A stretch of DNA of 64,000 bases, from positions 1 through 64,000 of the forward strand of contig NZ_NNSR01000032.1 of NCBI RefSeq assembly GCF_002834225.1, given 5' to 3'. Shown here piece by piece: positions 45,241 through 53,300 of this stretch. This DNA is from Ruminococcus bromii (GTDB lineage: Bacteria; Bacillota; Clostridia; Oscillospirales; Acutalibacteraceae). A model generated the notes under the pieces. The model worked only from the letters and a program-made list of their open reading frames with translations, had not been told where the DNA came from and ran no database searches. Within the stretch, counting starts at the first letter, position 1, and each line of letters begins with the position of its first letter. Made by a program: the position numbers and the translations under genes.

Positions 45241-47787
45241 TTATTCTTTACCAAAATAAACTGAAACAAATCCGTTTGCTTTCAGAGTTTTGTTATGGAA
45301 AACAGTTGTTTTTCTTTTGGTTGCATCTCTTACAATGTTTTCAAAATTCATCACAAACGGTCTGTCAACACCGGAGAATGTAATTACAATCGGCAGATTG
45401 CTCATACCTTTCAGCATTGAACACAAATCGTTAAATGCAACAGTAAGATCTGCCTGCTTTTTATAAACATTATATACGCTTGCGCCGCTCTGTGAAAAGC
45501 CTGCAAGCACAACACCCTTTTTACTTCTGCATATGCAAAGAGATCTTACGCTTTTCTGTGCGTTTATAAGCTCGTCTGCAACAGTAGCTTTGCCGAACTT
45601 AACAAGCTCATCGGCATATTTTGAAACAACTGCAACACTGCCGAAGCCGTAGTCACGAACGAACAAATCGCCTGTATCCTTGACAGATTTAATTTCATCC
45701 TTAACAAGGCTGATTTTTTCGCTTGCTTTCTTTTCGGCTTTGCGAATTTCAGCCTGAGCCTCTTTTTTAACCTCGGCAACCTTGGCTTTCATACGCTTTT
45801 CACAAGCTTTTTCTGCAAGCTCAACCTTTTTGTCAACCGACTTATAAGCCTTTTTAAGCTCAGAAGCGTGAGCGGCATTGCTTGCTGCTGATGATTTAAG
45901 GTTGGCTTCCTTAATTTCAACAAGTTCCTTCTTGTGAGTTTCTTCTTTATCTGCAAGCTCTTTAAGATGCTTTTGCTCGGTTTCATTTGCCCTTGCGGCA
46001 AAATCCGCATTAAGCTTGGCAACATAATCATTATGTTCGACCTCAGCATCCGCAATCTTATGATTGAGCGATTCAACCTCGGCTGTGTGAGCATCTGTCA
46101 TTTGCTGCTTTTCATCAGCAAAATCGGCATTCATTTTATTGACAGTGTCCCTGTGCTGAACACGCTCATTCTGAAGTGTTTCCGTAAGATTTTCATTTTT
46201 CTCGGTTAGGTCGGTAATCCTGCGGTTATCCTCTTCAATCTGCGCATGGCACTTTTCAAGGCTCTGTGTAAGAGCGGCAATCTTTGCAAGCTGCTCGGCA
46301 ACCTGAGTTTCAAGCTCTGCAATATGAGCCTTCTGCTCGGCGATAACAGCTTCCTGCTCTTTCACCTTTGTCTGCAAACGAGCATTCTCCTGCACAAGCA
46401 CGAGAATTCTGTTATTTAATTCTACTATTTTTTTATTGAGTGTGTCAATAGTCTGATTGAGTTCATCAATCGTTTTATTCAACTCTTCAATAGTATCTTT
46501 TAACTGCTGATTTTCTTCCTCAAGCTCGGCAATTCTCTTTTCTGCCTCCATCAACTTGAGTTTTGTCTGCTGGAGCTCTTTCTTAACCTCTTCAAGTTGG
46601 TCTTCAAGAGCAGAAACCCTGCCCCTAAGAGTGAGAATCTGCTGTTCTTTCTGATCAATTATAACCTTTAAATTCTTGATTTCATTCGTGAGGTCAAGAA
46701 TTTTCTTTTCGCGTTCACGGATTTCACGAAGGCGGATTTCCATCTCCTCTTTACGAACAGCATCAAGCTGTGCCTTCATAACCGCCTCGCGGGTCTTCTG
46801 CGGCTTTGATTCTTCCTCGGCAATTCGTGCATTTTCAGCGTCGTACTGTTCCTTAAGGATTGAACGAAGTGCCGGGTTTGTAGCAATAGACATCATAAAA
46901 TGCTGGAATCCCATCGCAAAGTAAACATCCTGCTGAACAGTATCTGTCATTTTGCCGTTGTATTCCTCGCTTACAACCTCAAAGCCTTTACGCTTGTAGC
47001 TGTCGAGAAAGTTCCACAGCTCAACCACTCTTTTAAAGTTGGGGTTCTTTTTGAGAAGGTTGGTCTGCATGAGCGGAGGACGAACCTCAGGCTCTTTTGA
47101 GATTTCCTTAATCAACTGAGTGTTTAAAAACTCATTAAGGGTTGTTCTGATTCTTCTGATTCGGTCAAAGTCCGAAAGCTGAGAAACATCAAGAACATCA
47201 AGGTCATCCGCAAGAGTTTCGTGAGATTCATTTATATAGTTAAGATTAAAATCTACTTTTTTCTCATTAAAATCAATGTGACGAACCATAGAAATTTTAT
47301 TATAGCTGTCGTTCGGCACATCCTTCATCTTTGAATACTTGTCGTCAACAAAGTGAAGCGCTTTGCGAATCAGCGTCATAAGCACACGGTTTTCATAAAT
47401 AGCAAAGCTTTCTTCGCGCTCAATTGTGAGGATTTTGTTAGGCGTTACCATATCACCCTCAACCTTGGCGATAAAGTTAGTGTGCTGCGAAAGGTGCTTA
47501 ACAGACTCGGGACCAATCTTTTTTGCAAGCTCAACTCTAACAACATTGTCAACCTGCTTAATAAAACGGCGCTGTTCGTCTATTGCTTTCTGAATGTACG
47601 GAAGTGTTTCCTCAATGGCAACAACCCATTCCATATCAATTACCTTTTCGTTGGTCTTACCGTCGAGCTTATCCTCGCCCTTATCGCCGTCCTTAAGGCC
47701 TTCTGTTATGTAATTGTAAGTAAAATCATTTTTCAGAATGTCCTGCATATACATATATGCTCTGAAATATTTACCAAAATCAGCCAT
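45241..47787 (-). CDS. Long coiled-coil protein with McrC/DUF2357-like N-terminus
   Basis: 848 residues, no signal peptide, cytoplasmic. The N-terminal 310 residues recall the DUF2357 family to which McrC belongs: ESFAIYENRVLMTLIRKAL (131-144 core), a RIRRIRTTLNEFL helix, and TNLLKKNPNFKRVVELWNFL (about 242-261), matching the family's leading-repeat box. Residues about 310-725 are one continuous coiled coil with heptads of Leu/Ile and Glu/Lys. The final 120 residues form a small alpha/beta domain (LCICRSKKGVVLAGFSQSG, LPIVITFSGVDRPFVMNFEN) that does not show a PD-(D/E)xK nuclease motif. Directly upstream lies a membrane McrB-like AAA+ gene, the usual partner of McrC. I infer a structural or regulatory partner of that ATPase, not a nuclease. 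Confidence 0.75.
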   Translation of the reverse strand: MADFGKYFRAYMYMQDILKNDFTYNYITEGLKDGDKGEDKLDGKTNEKVIDMEWVVAIEETLPYIQKAIDEQRRFIKQVDNVVRVELAKKIGPESVKHLSQHTNFIAKVEGDMVTPNKILTIEREESFAIYENRVLMTLIRKALHFVDDKYSKMKDVPNDSYNKISMVRHIDFNEKKVDFNLNYINESHETLADDLDVLDVSQLSDFDRIRRIRTTLNEFLNTQLIKEISKEPEVRPPLMQTNLLKKNPNFKRVVELWNFLDSYKRKGFEVVSEEYNGKMTDTVQQDVYFAMGFQHFMMSIATNPALRSILKEQYDAENARIAEEESKPQKTREAVMKAQLDAVRKEEMEIRLREIREREKKILDLTNEIKNLKVIIDQKEQQILTLRGRVSALEDQLEEVKKELQQTKLKLMEAEKRIAELEEENQQLKDTIEELNKTIDELNQTIDTLNKKIVELNNRILVLVQENARLQTKVKEQEAVIAEQKAHIAELETQVAEQLAKIAALTQSLEKCHAQIEEDNRRITDLTEKNENLTETLQNERVQHRDTVNKMNADFADEKQQMTDAHTAEVESLNHKIADAEVEHNDYVAKLNADFAARANETEQKHLKELADKEETHKKELVEIKEANLKSSAASNAAHASELKKAYKSVDKKVELAEKACEKRMKAKVAEVKKEAQAEIRKAEKKASEKISLVKDEIKSVKDTGDLFVRDYGFGSVAVVSKYADELVKFGKATVADELINAQKSVRSLCICRSKKGVVLAGFSQSGASVYNVYKKQADLTVAFNDLCSMLKGMSNLPIVITFSGVDRPFVMNFENIVRDATKRKTTVFHNKTLKANGFVSVYFGKE

Positions 47788-47847
47788 TGATTTTTCTCCA
47801 ATCAGATAGTTTTACCGCTAAAGGGACAAAGTCCTTTCACCAAGCAA

Positions 47848-47868
47848 AGGGCGAACAGAGTTCGCCCT
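47848..47868. repeat. Three-base-loop palindrome in the operon
   Basis: AGGGCGAAC-aga-GTTCGCCCT, a perfect nine-base stem between the ATPase and coiled-coil genes. A smaller AAAGG...CCTTT hairpin lies just beside it (from 47820). It is a member of the dispersed palindrome family. Confidence 0.7.
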
Positions 47869-47880
47869 GAATTGCTAAAA

Positions 47881-49416
47881 TTATACAAGCTTCTTGAGCA
47901 TACGGAGATAATCCTTGCTCTCAGTCATATTTTCTTCGCCGAAAAGCTCGTCAATATACGCACAAAGGCCATCTATTTCATCACGAATGTATGAAAGATT
48001 GAGTGACTCAAATTTTCTAAATACCTTGCGGGCAAGAACATAGTCAAGACCGTCAAGCTCTGTACCGCCTGTTCCGACATAAGCAGGAACAAAGTCACGA
48101 AGCTGTTTTACAATACGGTTACCAAAAGCTATGCGGAAATGCTCAATAACATAATCATCCAGAAGGGCAATCTTTTTGAGGTTCTCTTCCGAAACAACAA
48201 ATTGAACCTTAGCGGCATTGAGGATGTACTCAAAATGTTTGTATGAAATGTATACAGAGTCTGTGAGAGGTGCTTCAAAAGGAACACCCTTTGTGTCGAT
48301 GTTAATCGGCATAGCACGGTCATAAACCTTATCTGTGATAGCAAATGTCGAGTCATCGTTATTCGCAGTACCGATGTACCACATATTCGGCGGAATTTTG
48401 AGCTGACCGTTCACGATATGCTTCGGGTCAGACGGCCAAGAGTTCGGGATGATATCAACAACCCACTCATCTCTTGACGGCATTTCAAGAATTGAAAGCA
48501 TCTCGGCAAAGTAATACTCAACTCGAGCGATATTCATCTCATCGAGGATTACCGCATAGATGTTTTCGTTATACGATGCCTCATACATTGCACGTAGAAG
48601 CTCAGTTTCGTTGAACTTCTTTGTAAATTCGTTGAAGTAACCGAAAAGCTCTGTTCTGTCGCGCCATGACGGCTGAACGGAAGCAACGATTGAAGGATTG
48701 TTTACAAACTTACCAAAGGCGTAAGCAAGTGAAGTTTTACCTGTACCTGAAATACCCTGAAGGATAATGAGTCTGGTAGACGCAAACGCAGCAACAAAAA
48801 GTCTGATAAGCTTAATATCGTAGTAAAGACCAAGCTGTGAACAAGCAAAGAGTCTGAAACGCTCACAGAACTCGGGAAGTGTGATATCGTTGTCATAAAC
48901 CGGCGGAACATAATCTGCCCAAAGATGGTCGATTTCCGTAAGCTTGTAGAAACGGCTTTCGCCTGTGTCCTCTTCTTCGCCGTTCTTGAGTGACTCGATT
49001 TCTTCGCCTGTAAGCTCTGAAATCTCGTTGGGGTTAAGACCAATCTGTGAAACCTTCATAGAGAGAATCTTATCCTTTTCAAGGTTAAGTCTCATAACCT
49101 CTTTGTTGAGTGCCTGAACCTCTTTAACAAGAGAATCTGTATCTTTTCTTCTTCTGTGCGAACGAATAAACTTTTTTACAGCGACGACAATAAGCCATAC
49201 GCAAAGTGCAAGCACAGCTACCAGAAGCACAATGGCAATAATCGCAATTACCCATGCGAGGCCGCCAAGCTCCGTGGTATAGGCATTAATAATGTTTACA
49301 TAAGCGGAAAAATCAAAGGCATTGCCTACTCCGCCAAATAACCCGGTGATTATTGACCATAATGAGCCAAAAAACTGACCGAGAAATTCAAAAAGAAATT
49401 TAAATACTGTATCCAC
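47881..49416 (-). CDS. Membrane-anchored McrB-like AAA+ ATPase
   Basis: 511 residues; GTG start with AAGGAG upstream. A hydrophobic N-terminus and a strong membrane helix at about 53-82 anchor it, followed by RSHRRRK and a short coiled coil (90-118). The AAA_5/McrB-type domain covers about 200-420. Walker A is GISGTGKTS (221-229). Walker B is AVILDEMNIARVE (288-300), the DEMN(I/L)A form of the McrB clade. The sensor region is YIGTANNDDSTFAI (347-360), followed by DRAMPI. Classical McrB uses GTP and partners a DUF2357 protein, but is soluble. Here the partner-like gene is next (93-base gap) and the whole sits inside an export locus, so it may power assembly or remodelling at the membrane. Confidence 0.85.
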   Translation of the reverse strand: MDTVFKFLFEFLGQFFGSLWSIITGLFGGVGNAFDFSAYVNIINAYTTELGGLAWVIAIIAIVLLVAVLALCVWLIVVAVKKFIRSHRRRKDTDSLVKEVQALNKEVMRLNLEKDKILSMKVSQIGLNPNEISELTGEEIESLKNGEEEDTGESRFYKLTEIDHLWADYVPPVYDNDITLPEFCERFRLFACSQLGLYYDIKLIRLFVAAFASTRLIILQGISGTGKTSLAYAFGKFVNNPSIVASVQPSWRDRTELFGYFNEFTKKFNETELLRAMYEASYNENIYAVILDEMNIARVEYYFAEMLSILEMPSRDEWVVDIIPNSWPSDPKHIVNGQLKIPPNMWYIGTANNDDSTFAITDKVYDRAMPINIDTKGVPFEAPLTDSVYISYKHFEYILNAAKVQFVVSEENLKKIALLDDYVIEHFRIAFGNRIVKQLRDFVPAYVGTGGTELDGLDYVLARKVFRKFESLNLSYIRDEIDGLCAYIDELFGEENMTESKDYLRMLKKLV

Positions 49417-49457
49417 GGTACTTCGTCTCCTTAAAAAAATCTACTCTCATCTTCTTT

Positions 49458-49677
49458 AGGCGAAATTTCATCGCCTTATACTGCGGCGATAGGTAATCGC
49501 CGTTCGTTTCCGACGGAAACGGTTTTGTGTTAATGATTTGTTTTTGTATTATCAGAAAATCTGTATTTCAGACGGGAGAACTCGGTTCGCCACTGCAATT
49601 AACTGATAATTTCTGTTATGTTTTTACTGTAAGCTGTAACTGTATTTCTTTCTCAGCTTTGATGCTGAGAAAGAAAT
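49458..49677. repeat. Cluster of five palindromes between sipW and the AAA+ gene
   Basis: The 312-base gap holds no gene but five hairpins: AGGCGA / TCGCCT (49458-49476), GGCGAT / ATCGCC (49485-49501), CGTTTCC-gac-GGAAACG (49505-49521), GGAGAAC-tcg-GTTCGCC (49575-49591, one mismatch) and a perfect 14-base stem ATTTCTTTCTCAGC / GCTGAGAAAGAAAT (49644-49677). None is followed by a T-run in the operon direction, so they are not simple terminators. They may affect mRNA stability between the structural and ATPase parts of the operon. Confidence 0.75.
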
Positions 49678-49728
49678 ATACCGTTACGATAAACGCTATG
49701 AATGCGTTAGGGACAAATTTGTCATAAC

Positions 49729-50472
49729 TTAATCGGAATTATCAGCGGAATTATTGCCGTCAGCAGGTGTTTGTACCTCAGGCTCATTTTCCGCCTTGTC
49801 CTGATTTTCTCCGACGGAGGCAAGATATTCCTCAATAGCTCTCTTTTTCTGTTCTTCGGTAAGCTCGGCGGAATCAACCGCAAGCTTTGCCTCTTTGAGA
49901 GTTTTTTCTTTATTGTAGGCAAGCAGGTTGAGAACAACACGAACCGCTTCATAAACAAAGAAAATAATCATCGGAAGCAGAACGCAGAGGAAAAATCCAA
50001 GCTGAGTTCTGATAAAGCTTAAAAAGTTACCCACGCCGCCAATCTTCGTACCTGTGTACTTGGCAACAATAGTCGAAGAGGTTTGAAGATCCTTATCGGG
50101 CTCGGGGTTGGTTTTCTTATTGTCACCCTGTGTTCTGTAGTAGGTAATGTTGTCATCCTTAACAACCTCAACAATTCGGTGGGTGTTAAGAACGGACTCA
50201 CCGTTGACTGTGATTGGGAATGTAACAATGTCACCTTTCTGATATTCATATGAAGGGTCATTTGTAACATCACTGAAAATTAAATCACCAACGTTAATTG
50301 TGTCCTCCATTGAATCAGTCTGAACGCTGAGGGGTGCAATGCCGAAAATATTGGGGACCCCTGATGATTTAGATGTTAATGATAATGTAACAATAAGTAC
50401 TGATACTACCAAAACCAGTATAACAACAATATCTATAATAACATTGATTATCTTTTTTAACACTTTTTTCAT
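49729..50472 (-). CDS. sipW: SipW-type signal peptidase I (first copy)
   Basis: 247 residues, ER/archaeal-type S26B peptidase. An N-terminal membrane helix (IIDIVVILVLVVSVLIVTLS) is followed by the serine box SVQTDSMEDTINVGDLIF and by LNTHRIVEVV, with His where bacterial LepB has Lys. A second membrane helix (LGFFLCVLLPMIIFFVYEAV) and an acidic tail complete it. Its position immediately downstream of three TasA-like genes mirrors the tapA-sipW-tasA arrangement of Bacillus. It should cut the signal segments of the locus proteins. Confidence 0.9.
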   Translation of the reverse strand: MKKVLKKIINVIIDIVVILVLVVSVLIVTLSLTSKSSGVPNIFGIAPLSVQTDSMEDTINVGDLIFSDVTNDPSYEYQKGDIVTFPITVNGESVLNTHRIVEVVKDDNITYYRTQGDNKKTNPEPDKDLQTSSTIVAKYTGTKIGGVGNFLSFIRTQLGFFLCVLLPMIIFFVYEAVRVVLNLLAYNKEKTLKEAKLAVDSAELTEEQKKRAIEEYLASVGENQDKAENEPEVQTPADGNNSADNSD

Positions 50473-50535
50473 GCAAGGGGACTCCGATCAAATAATTTGC
50501 TTAATATTATGTTTTACTAACTGTTAATTTATAAA

Positions 50536-51357
50536 TTAGTCAGCTGTAATTGTGAAAGTGATGTTTGGCATATCGTTACCAGCATATGCATCCTGGCAAT
50601 CCACATCCTGGCCTTCAAACCATACGATAAGCATATAGTACTTAGCATCATTCTGATTAAGATCACCAGCATTAACAGAGATTGAGCTACCCTGTGTTGA
50701 AACATCTGAAGCAGCTGCTTTGATTGCACCTTCTCTGTCTGCTACGCCTGCACCAACATATTCAACAGGCTTAGCAGCGTCAGCACCAGCACTGTAAATG
50801 TTATCTCTAAATTCCTGAGCACTTGCAACCGTTGCAGTACCACGACCGGTGTCTGCTGTACAATCAGAAGGAACAAGAGCTACACGGAGGTAGTTTTTAC
50901 CACTTGTAACAGCTGTTTCAGAAATATTTGCTGTAATCGTAACATTAGTAGCAGTCTCAGCACCTGTGTTCTTAACATTGAGCATATTGCAGAATACATT
51001 GCCTTCAGCAGTAGCTGTACCAACACCAGTAATTTTCTCACCGTTTGTAGCAGCACCTGACATACCATTTACAGCCTGAGCTTTGTACCAGTTTGCACCG
51101 TCATATGATGATGCCGGCTGGAGAAGCTTTTTAGCTGCATCTGTACCAAAGTTATAGTTGAGGTTGTCTGTCCAATCAGAAGTTCTGCTTGATACTAAGA
51201 GCAATGACTTCTTAGATGTCTGAACAGAGATACCTGTTGCCTGAGTTGTTGTGTCAGTTGTGAACCAAGCGAATGTTGCTGTACCAAGTGCGAGCATTGC
51301 CACGAGGAGCATTGCTACGGAAGAGATTAATAATCTCTTTCTTGATGTTGTTTTCAT
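50536..51357 (-). CDS. TasA/camelysin-like protein, probable major subunit
   Basis: 273 residues with the clearest SipW-type signal of the locus: RKRLLISSVAMLLVAMLALG, then TATFAWFTTDTTTQATGISV. The mature part is a compact beta-rich domain, poor in charge and rich in Ala, Thr, Asn and Gly. Motif near the C-terminus: MLIVWFEGQDVDCQDAYAGND. A perfect AGGAGG site and more uniform codon choice than its neighbours suggest strong expression, so I infer it is the main structural subunit. The leader contains a small TCCCTA/TAGGGA hairpin (51393-51412). Confidence 0.82.
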   Translation of the reverse strand: MKTTSRKRLLISSVAMLLVAMLALGTATFAWFTTDTTTQATGISVQTSKKSLLLVSSRTSDWTDNLNYNFGTDAAKKLLQPASSYDGANWYKAQAVNGMSGAATNGEKITGVGTATAEGNVFCNMLNVKNTGAETATNVTITANISETAVTSGKNYLRVALVPSDCTADTGRGTATVASAQEFRDNIYSAGADAAKPVEYVGAGVADREGAIKAAASDVSTQGSSISVNAGDLNQNDAKYYMLIVWFEGQDVDCQDAYAGNDMPNITFTITAD

Positions 51358-51471
51358 AGAGAAATTCCTCCTAAATAAAATTAATTTTTGTCCCTAAAAC
51401 ACCATAGGGATTTTTTGCTATATCAGTGCCGAGGCACATAATACCAAGTTGATGTAATACTGTACCGAAAA

Positions 51472-52278
51472 TTACGGTTTTGCTGTGGATTCTTCATCGT
51501 CACGAACCGAGAACAGCATTCTCATTCTTACATGACCGTTTCGGATATCGTCGATACATTCGGGGTCGTTACCCTCAATCCAAATTACGATTGTGTATTT
51601 GTCAATATCGCCAACCTTGAATTTTTCGGTTGATGTTTTATAAACTTCCTTATCGCTTACAAACTTTGTGCAATCGGTTTCGGCTTTGCTTCTGTCTTTG
51701 TACTGACCTTTGCCGTAAATTGAGCTCTTGCCGTTTTTGTAAATCATAACTCGGGTTGCTTCATCTGCCGACTTAGCCGCACCTGTGATTTCAAGCACTG
51801 CGTCATAGTCAAGCTCAACCTCTCCGTTATTTTTACAATAGAAAGTATAAGCAACATAGTTTTTGCCGTTGTGCGCACCGTCCTTGCTTGTGTCAAGGTC
51901 AACAGGAAGCCATGCATATGTAATGTTTGTAACATCCTTAACCTGCTTCGCAGTAAGTGAAGCACACTGAGTTTTGAAGTCAGCGTCTTCGCTAAGCACG
52001 ATACCTTTTTTTACGGCAGGAGAATCAATGCTGATAATCAAGTCGCCCCATTGCGTTACAAGCGTTGAAACAATGAACAGAATAAGAAGAATGATTATGC
52101 AGACCGAAAGGATAATACTCAAAAGCCGTCTGCGCTTTTTGTATTTTACAATCTCGATTGAATCATTTTTTACATGAAAATGTTCAATCTCGGAATCTGC
52201 CATTTTCTTATCATTTAAGCGACTTAACTCCTCGGGAGTAATCGGTTGTTCAATTTTTGGTTTCTTTTTTCCGAACAA
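51472..52278 (-). CDS. TasA-like protein with long cytoplasmic N-terminus
   Basis: About 268 residues from the TTG at 52278, which has GAGGGGAG six bases upstream; the frame also opens at a TTG at 52296 but that codon precedes the ribosome site. About 50 charged residues (FGKKKPKIEQPITPEELS...) come before the membrane segment LLSIILSVCIIILLILFIVSTL. The outer domain ends with the locus motif in full, YTIVIWIEGNDPECIDDIRN. There is no AWF box after the segment (it reads TQWGD), so it may stay membrane-anchored and act as the base of the fibre. Confidence 0.78.
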   Translation of the reverse strand: MFGKKKPKIEQPITPEELSRLNDKKMADSEIEHFHVKNDSIEIVKYKKRRRLLSIILSVCIIILLILFIVSTLVTQWGDLIISIDSPAVKKGIVLSEDADFKTQCASLTAKQVKDVTNITYAWLPVDLDTSKDGAHNGKNYVAYTFYCKNNGEVELDYDAVLEITGAAKSADEATRVMIYKNGKSSIYGKGQYKDRSKAETDCTKFVSDKEVYKTSTEKFKVGDIDKYTIVIWIEGNDPECIDDIRNGHVRMRMLFSVRDDEESTAKP

Positions 52279-52393
52279 GTTTTTCTCTCCCCTCAAAGTT
52301 GTATCCGTTTAACTGTCGGATTGTGCGTATTTCATTAACCCATAATTTTTCTCCTGTCTGAAATCTGCGTTGAATGACAGCTCCTCCAGGGCG

Positions 52394-52415
52394 GGCGGCC
52401 GATGACCGCCACTAC
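52394..52415. repeat. Palindromic element with TACGGG flank
   Basis: GGCGGCC-gat-GACCGCC followed by ACTACGGG. The stem carries one G-T wobble. It lies in the gap between the first two surface-protein genes. Confidence 0.65.
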
Positions 52416-52434
52416 GGGACATTGTTTAATTTAA

Positions 52435-53253
52435 TTATGAGATTGGTTTATTGTCCTTATCGCATCCGATAAAGCCAAGCTGTACAGAAAGCTGTGCATC
52501 CTGAACATCGTCATCACACTCGGGGTCGTTACCCTCAATCCAAAGACGAACTGTTACCTTAACCGGTTCGAGCTGATTAAGATGAAAAAGCCTTGTGTTG
52601 TTTGAGTAAACCATTGAACCTGACGGCAAATCAAAAGTTGTCTGTCCGTTTACGGGATTACTTCTGTTCGGCTCATAAATTGTTGTGCCGTTGCCTGTTC
52701 CCTCGGCTGAGAAATCAACTCTTGCACAATTTACTACATCAGCCTTTGCGCCGGTTGATTCTGTCGATACCTTTGTACCGTCATCAGCACCTGCTTTTGT
52801 GCTTTCGGTTGTGAGGTGAACCCACATTTCCTCGGTTGCGATGAAGTAACATTCAAACTCAAGGTAGCTGTGCTTGTTAGGCTCTCTGACCGTGCCGCGC
52901 TGATTGGTGAACTCTGTACCCTCTCTTGTTGTAACAGGGTCAAGCACCGTATCTTCAAGGCTTGAACCGTGCTTTTTAAGGTAATCGTCAATCATTTCAT
53001 TTGTGATTACCTTGCCGTATTTTTCAAGGTCTTTGCCGTGGTTTTCCATACTGACTTTAAGTTGTGCGGCAAGGCTGATATTGAGGTCAAGCTTGTCAAC
53101 ACCCGCGAAAGTGTTTACTGAGAACCACGCAACCGTAGCTGTCGTCATAGAAAGAAGGGTTATGATTGCCACAAATACAATCAGCCTTTTTCTCTTTTTA
53201 AATGGAACTTTATCACTGACCATTTTATCAATAATCCTGTTAAAAAGGCCCAT
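52435..53253 (-). CDS. TasA/camelysin-like protein, first gene of the locus
   Basis: 272 residues from the ATG at 53253 with GAGGAG upstream. An amphipathic start (MGLFNRIIDKMVSDKVPFKK) and RKRLIVFVAIITLLSMTTAT precede VAWFSVNTFAGVDKLDL, the SipW-dependent pattern. The outer domain ends with the conserved motif as VRLWIEGNDPECDDDVQDA. It opens a ten-gene same-strand series down to 37.78 kb, with a promoter-like pair upstream. Confidence 0.82.
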   Translation of the reverse strand: MGLFNRIIDKMVSDKVPFKKRKRLIVFVAIITLLSMTTATVAWFSVNTFAGVDKLDLNISLAAQLKVSMENHGKDLEKYGKVITNEMIDDYLKKHGSSLEDTVLDPVTTREGTEFTNQRGTVREPNKHSYLEFECYFIATEEMWVHLTTESTKAGADDGTKVSTESTGAKADVVNCARVDFSAEGTGNGTTIYEPNRSNPVNGQTTFDLPSGSMVYSNNTRLFHLNQLEPVKVTVRLWIEGNDPECDDDVQDAQLSVQLGFIGCDKDNKPIS

Positions 53254-53300
53254 GCAAACACTCTCCTCATAAGCACACATCTGCGCCAAAATATAATAGT

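Noticed and set aside
45241-49416. Ordinary McrBC restriction system
   Set aside because: The ATPase is membrane-anchored and lacks the DNA-binding domain, and the partner lacks a nuclease motif. The genes are embedded in a same-strand export locus.
49729-49958. Alternative reading frames inside the sipW and coiled-coil genes
   Set aside because: Long antisense and shifted frames are frequent over the biased codons of these genes; none has a ribosome site or protein-like composition.
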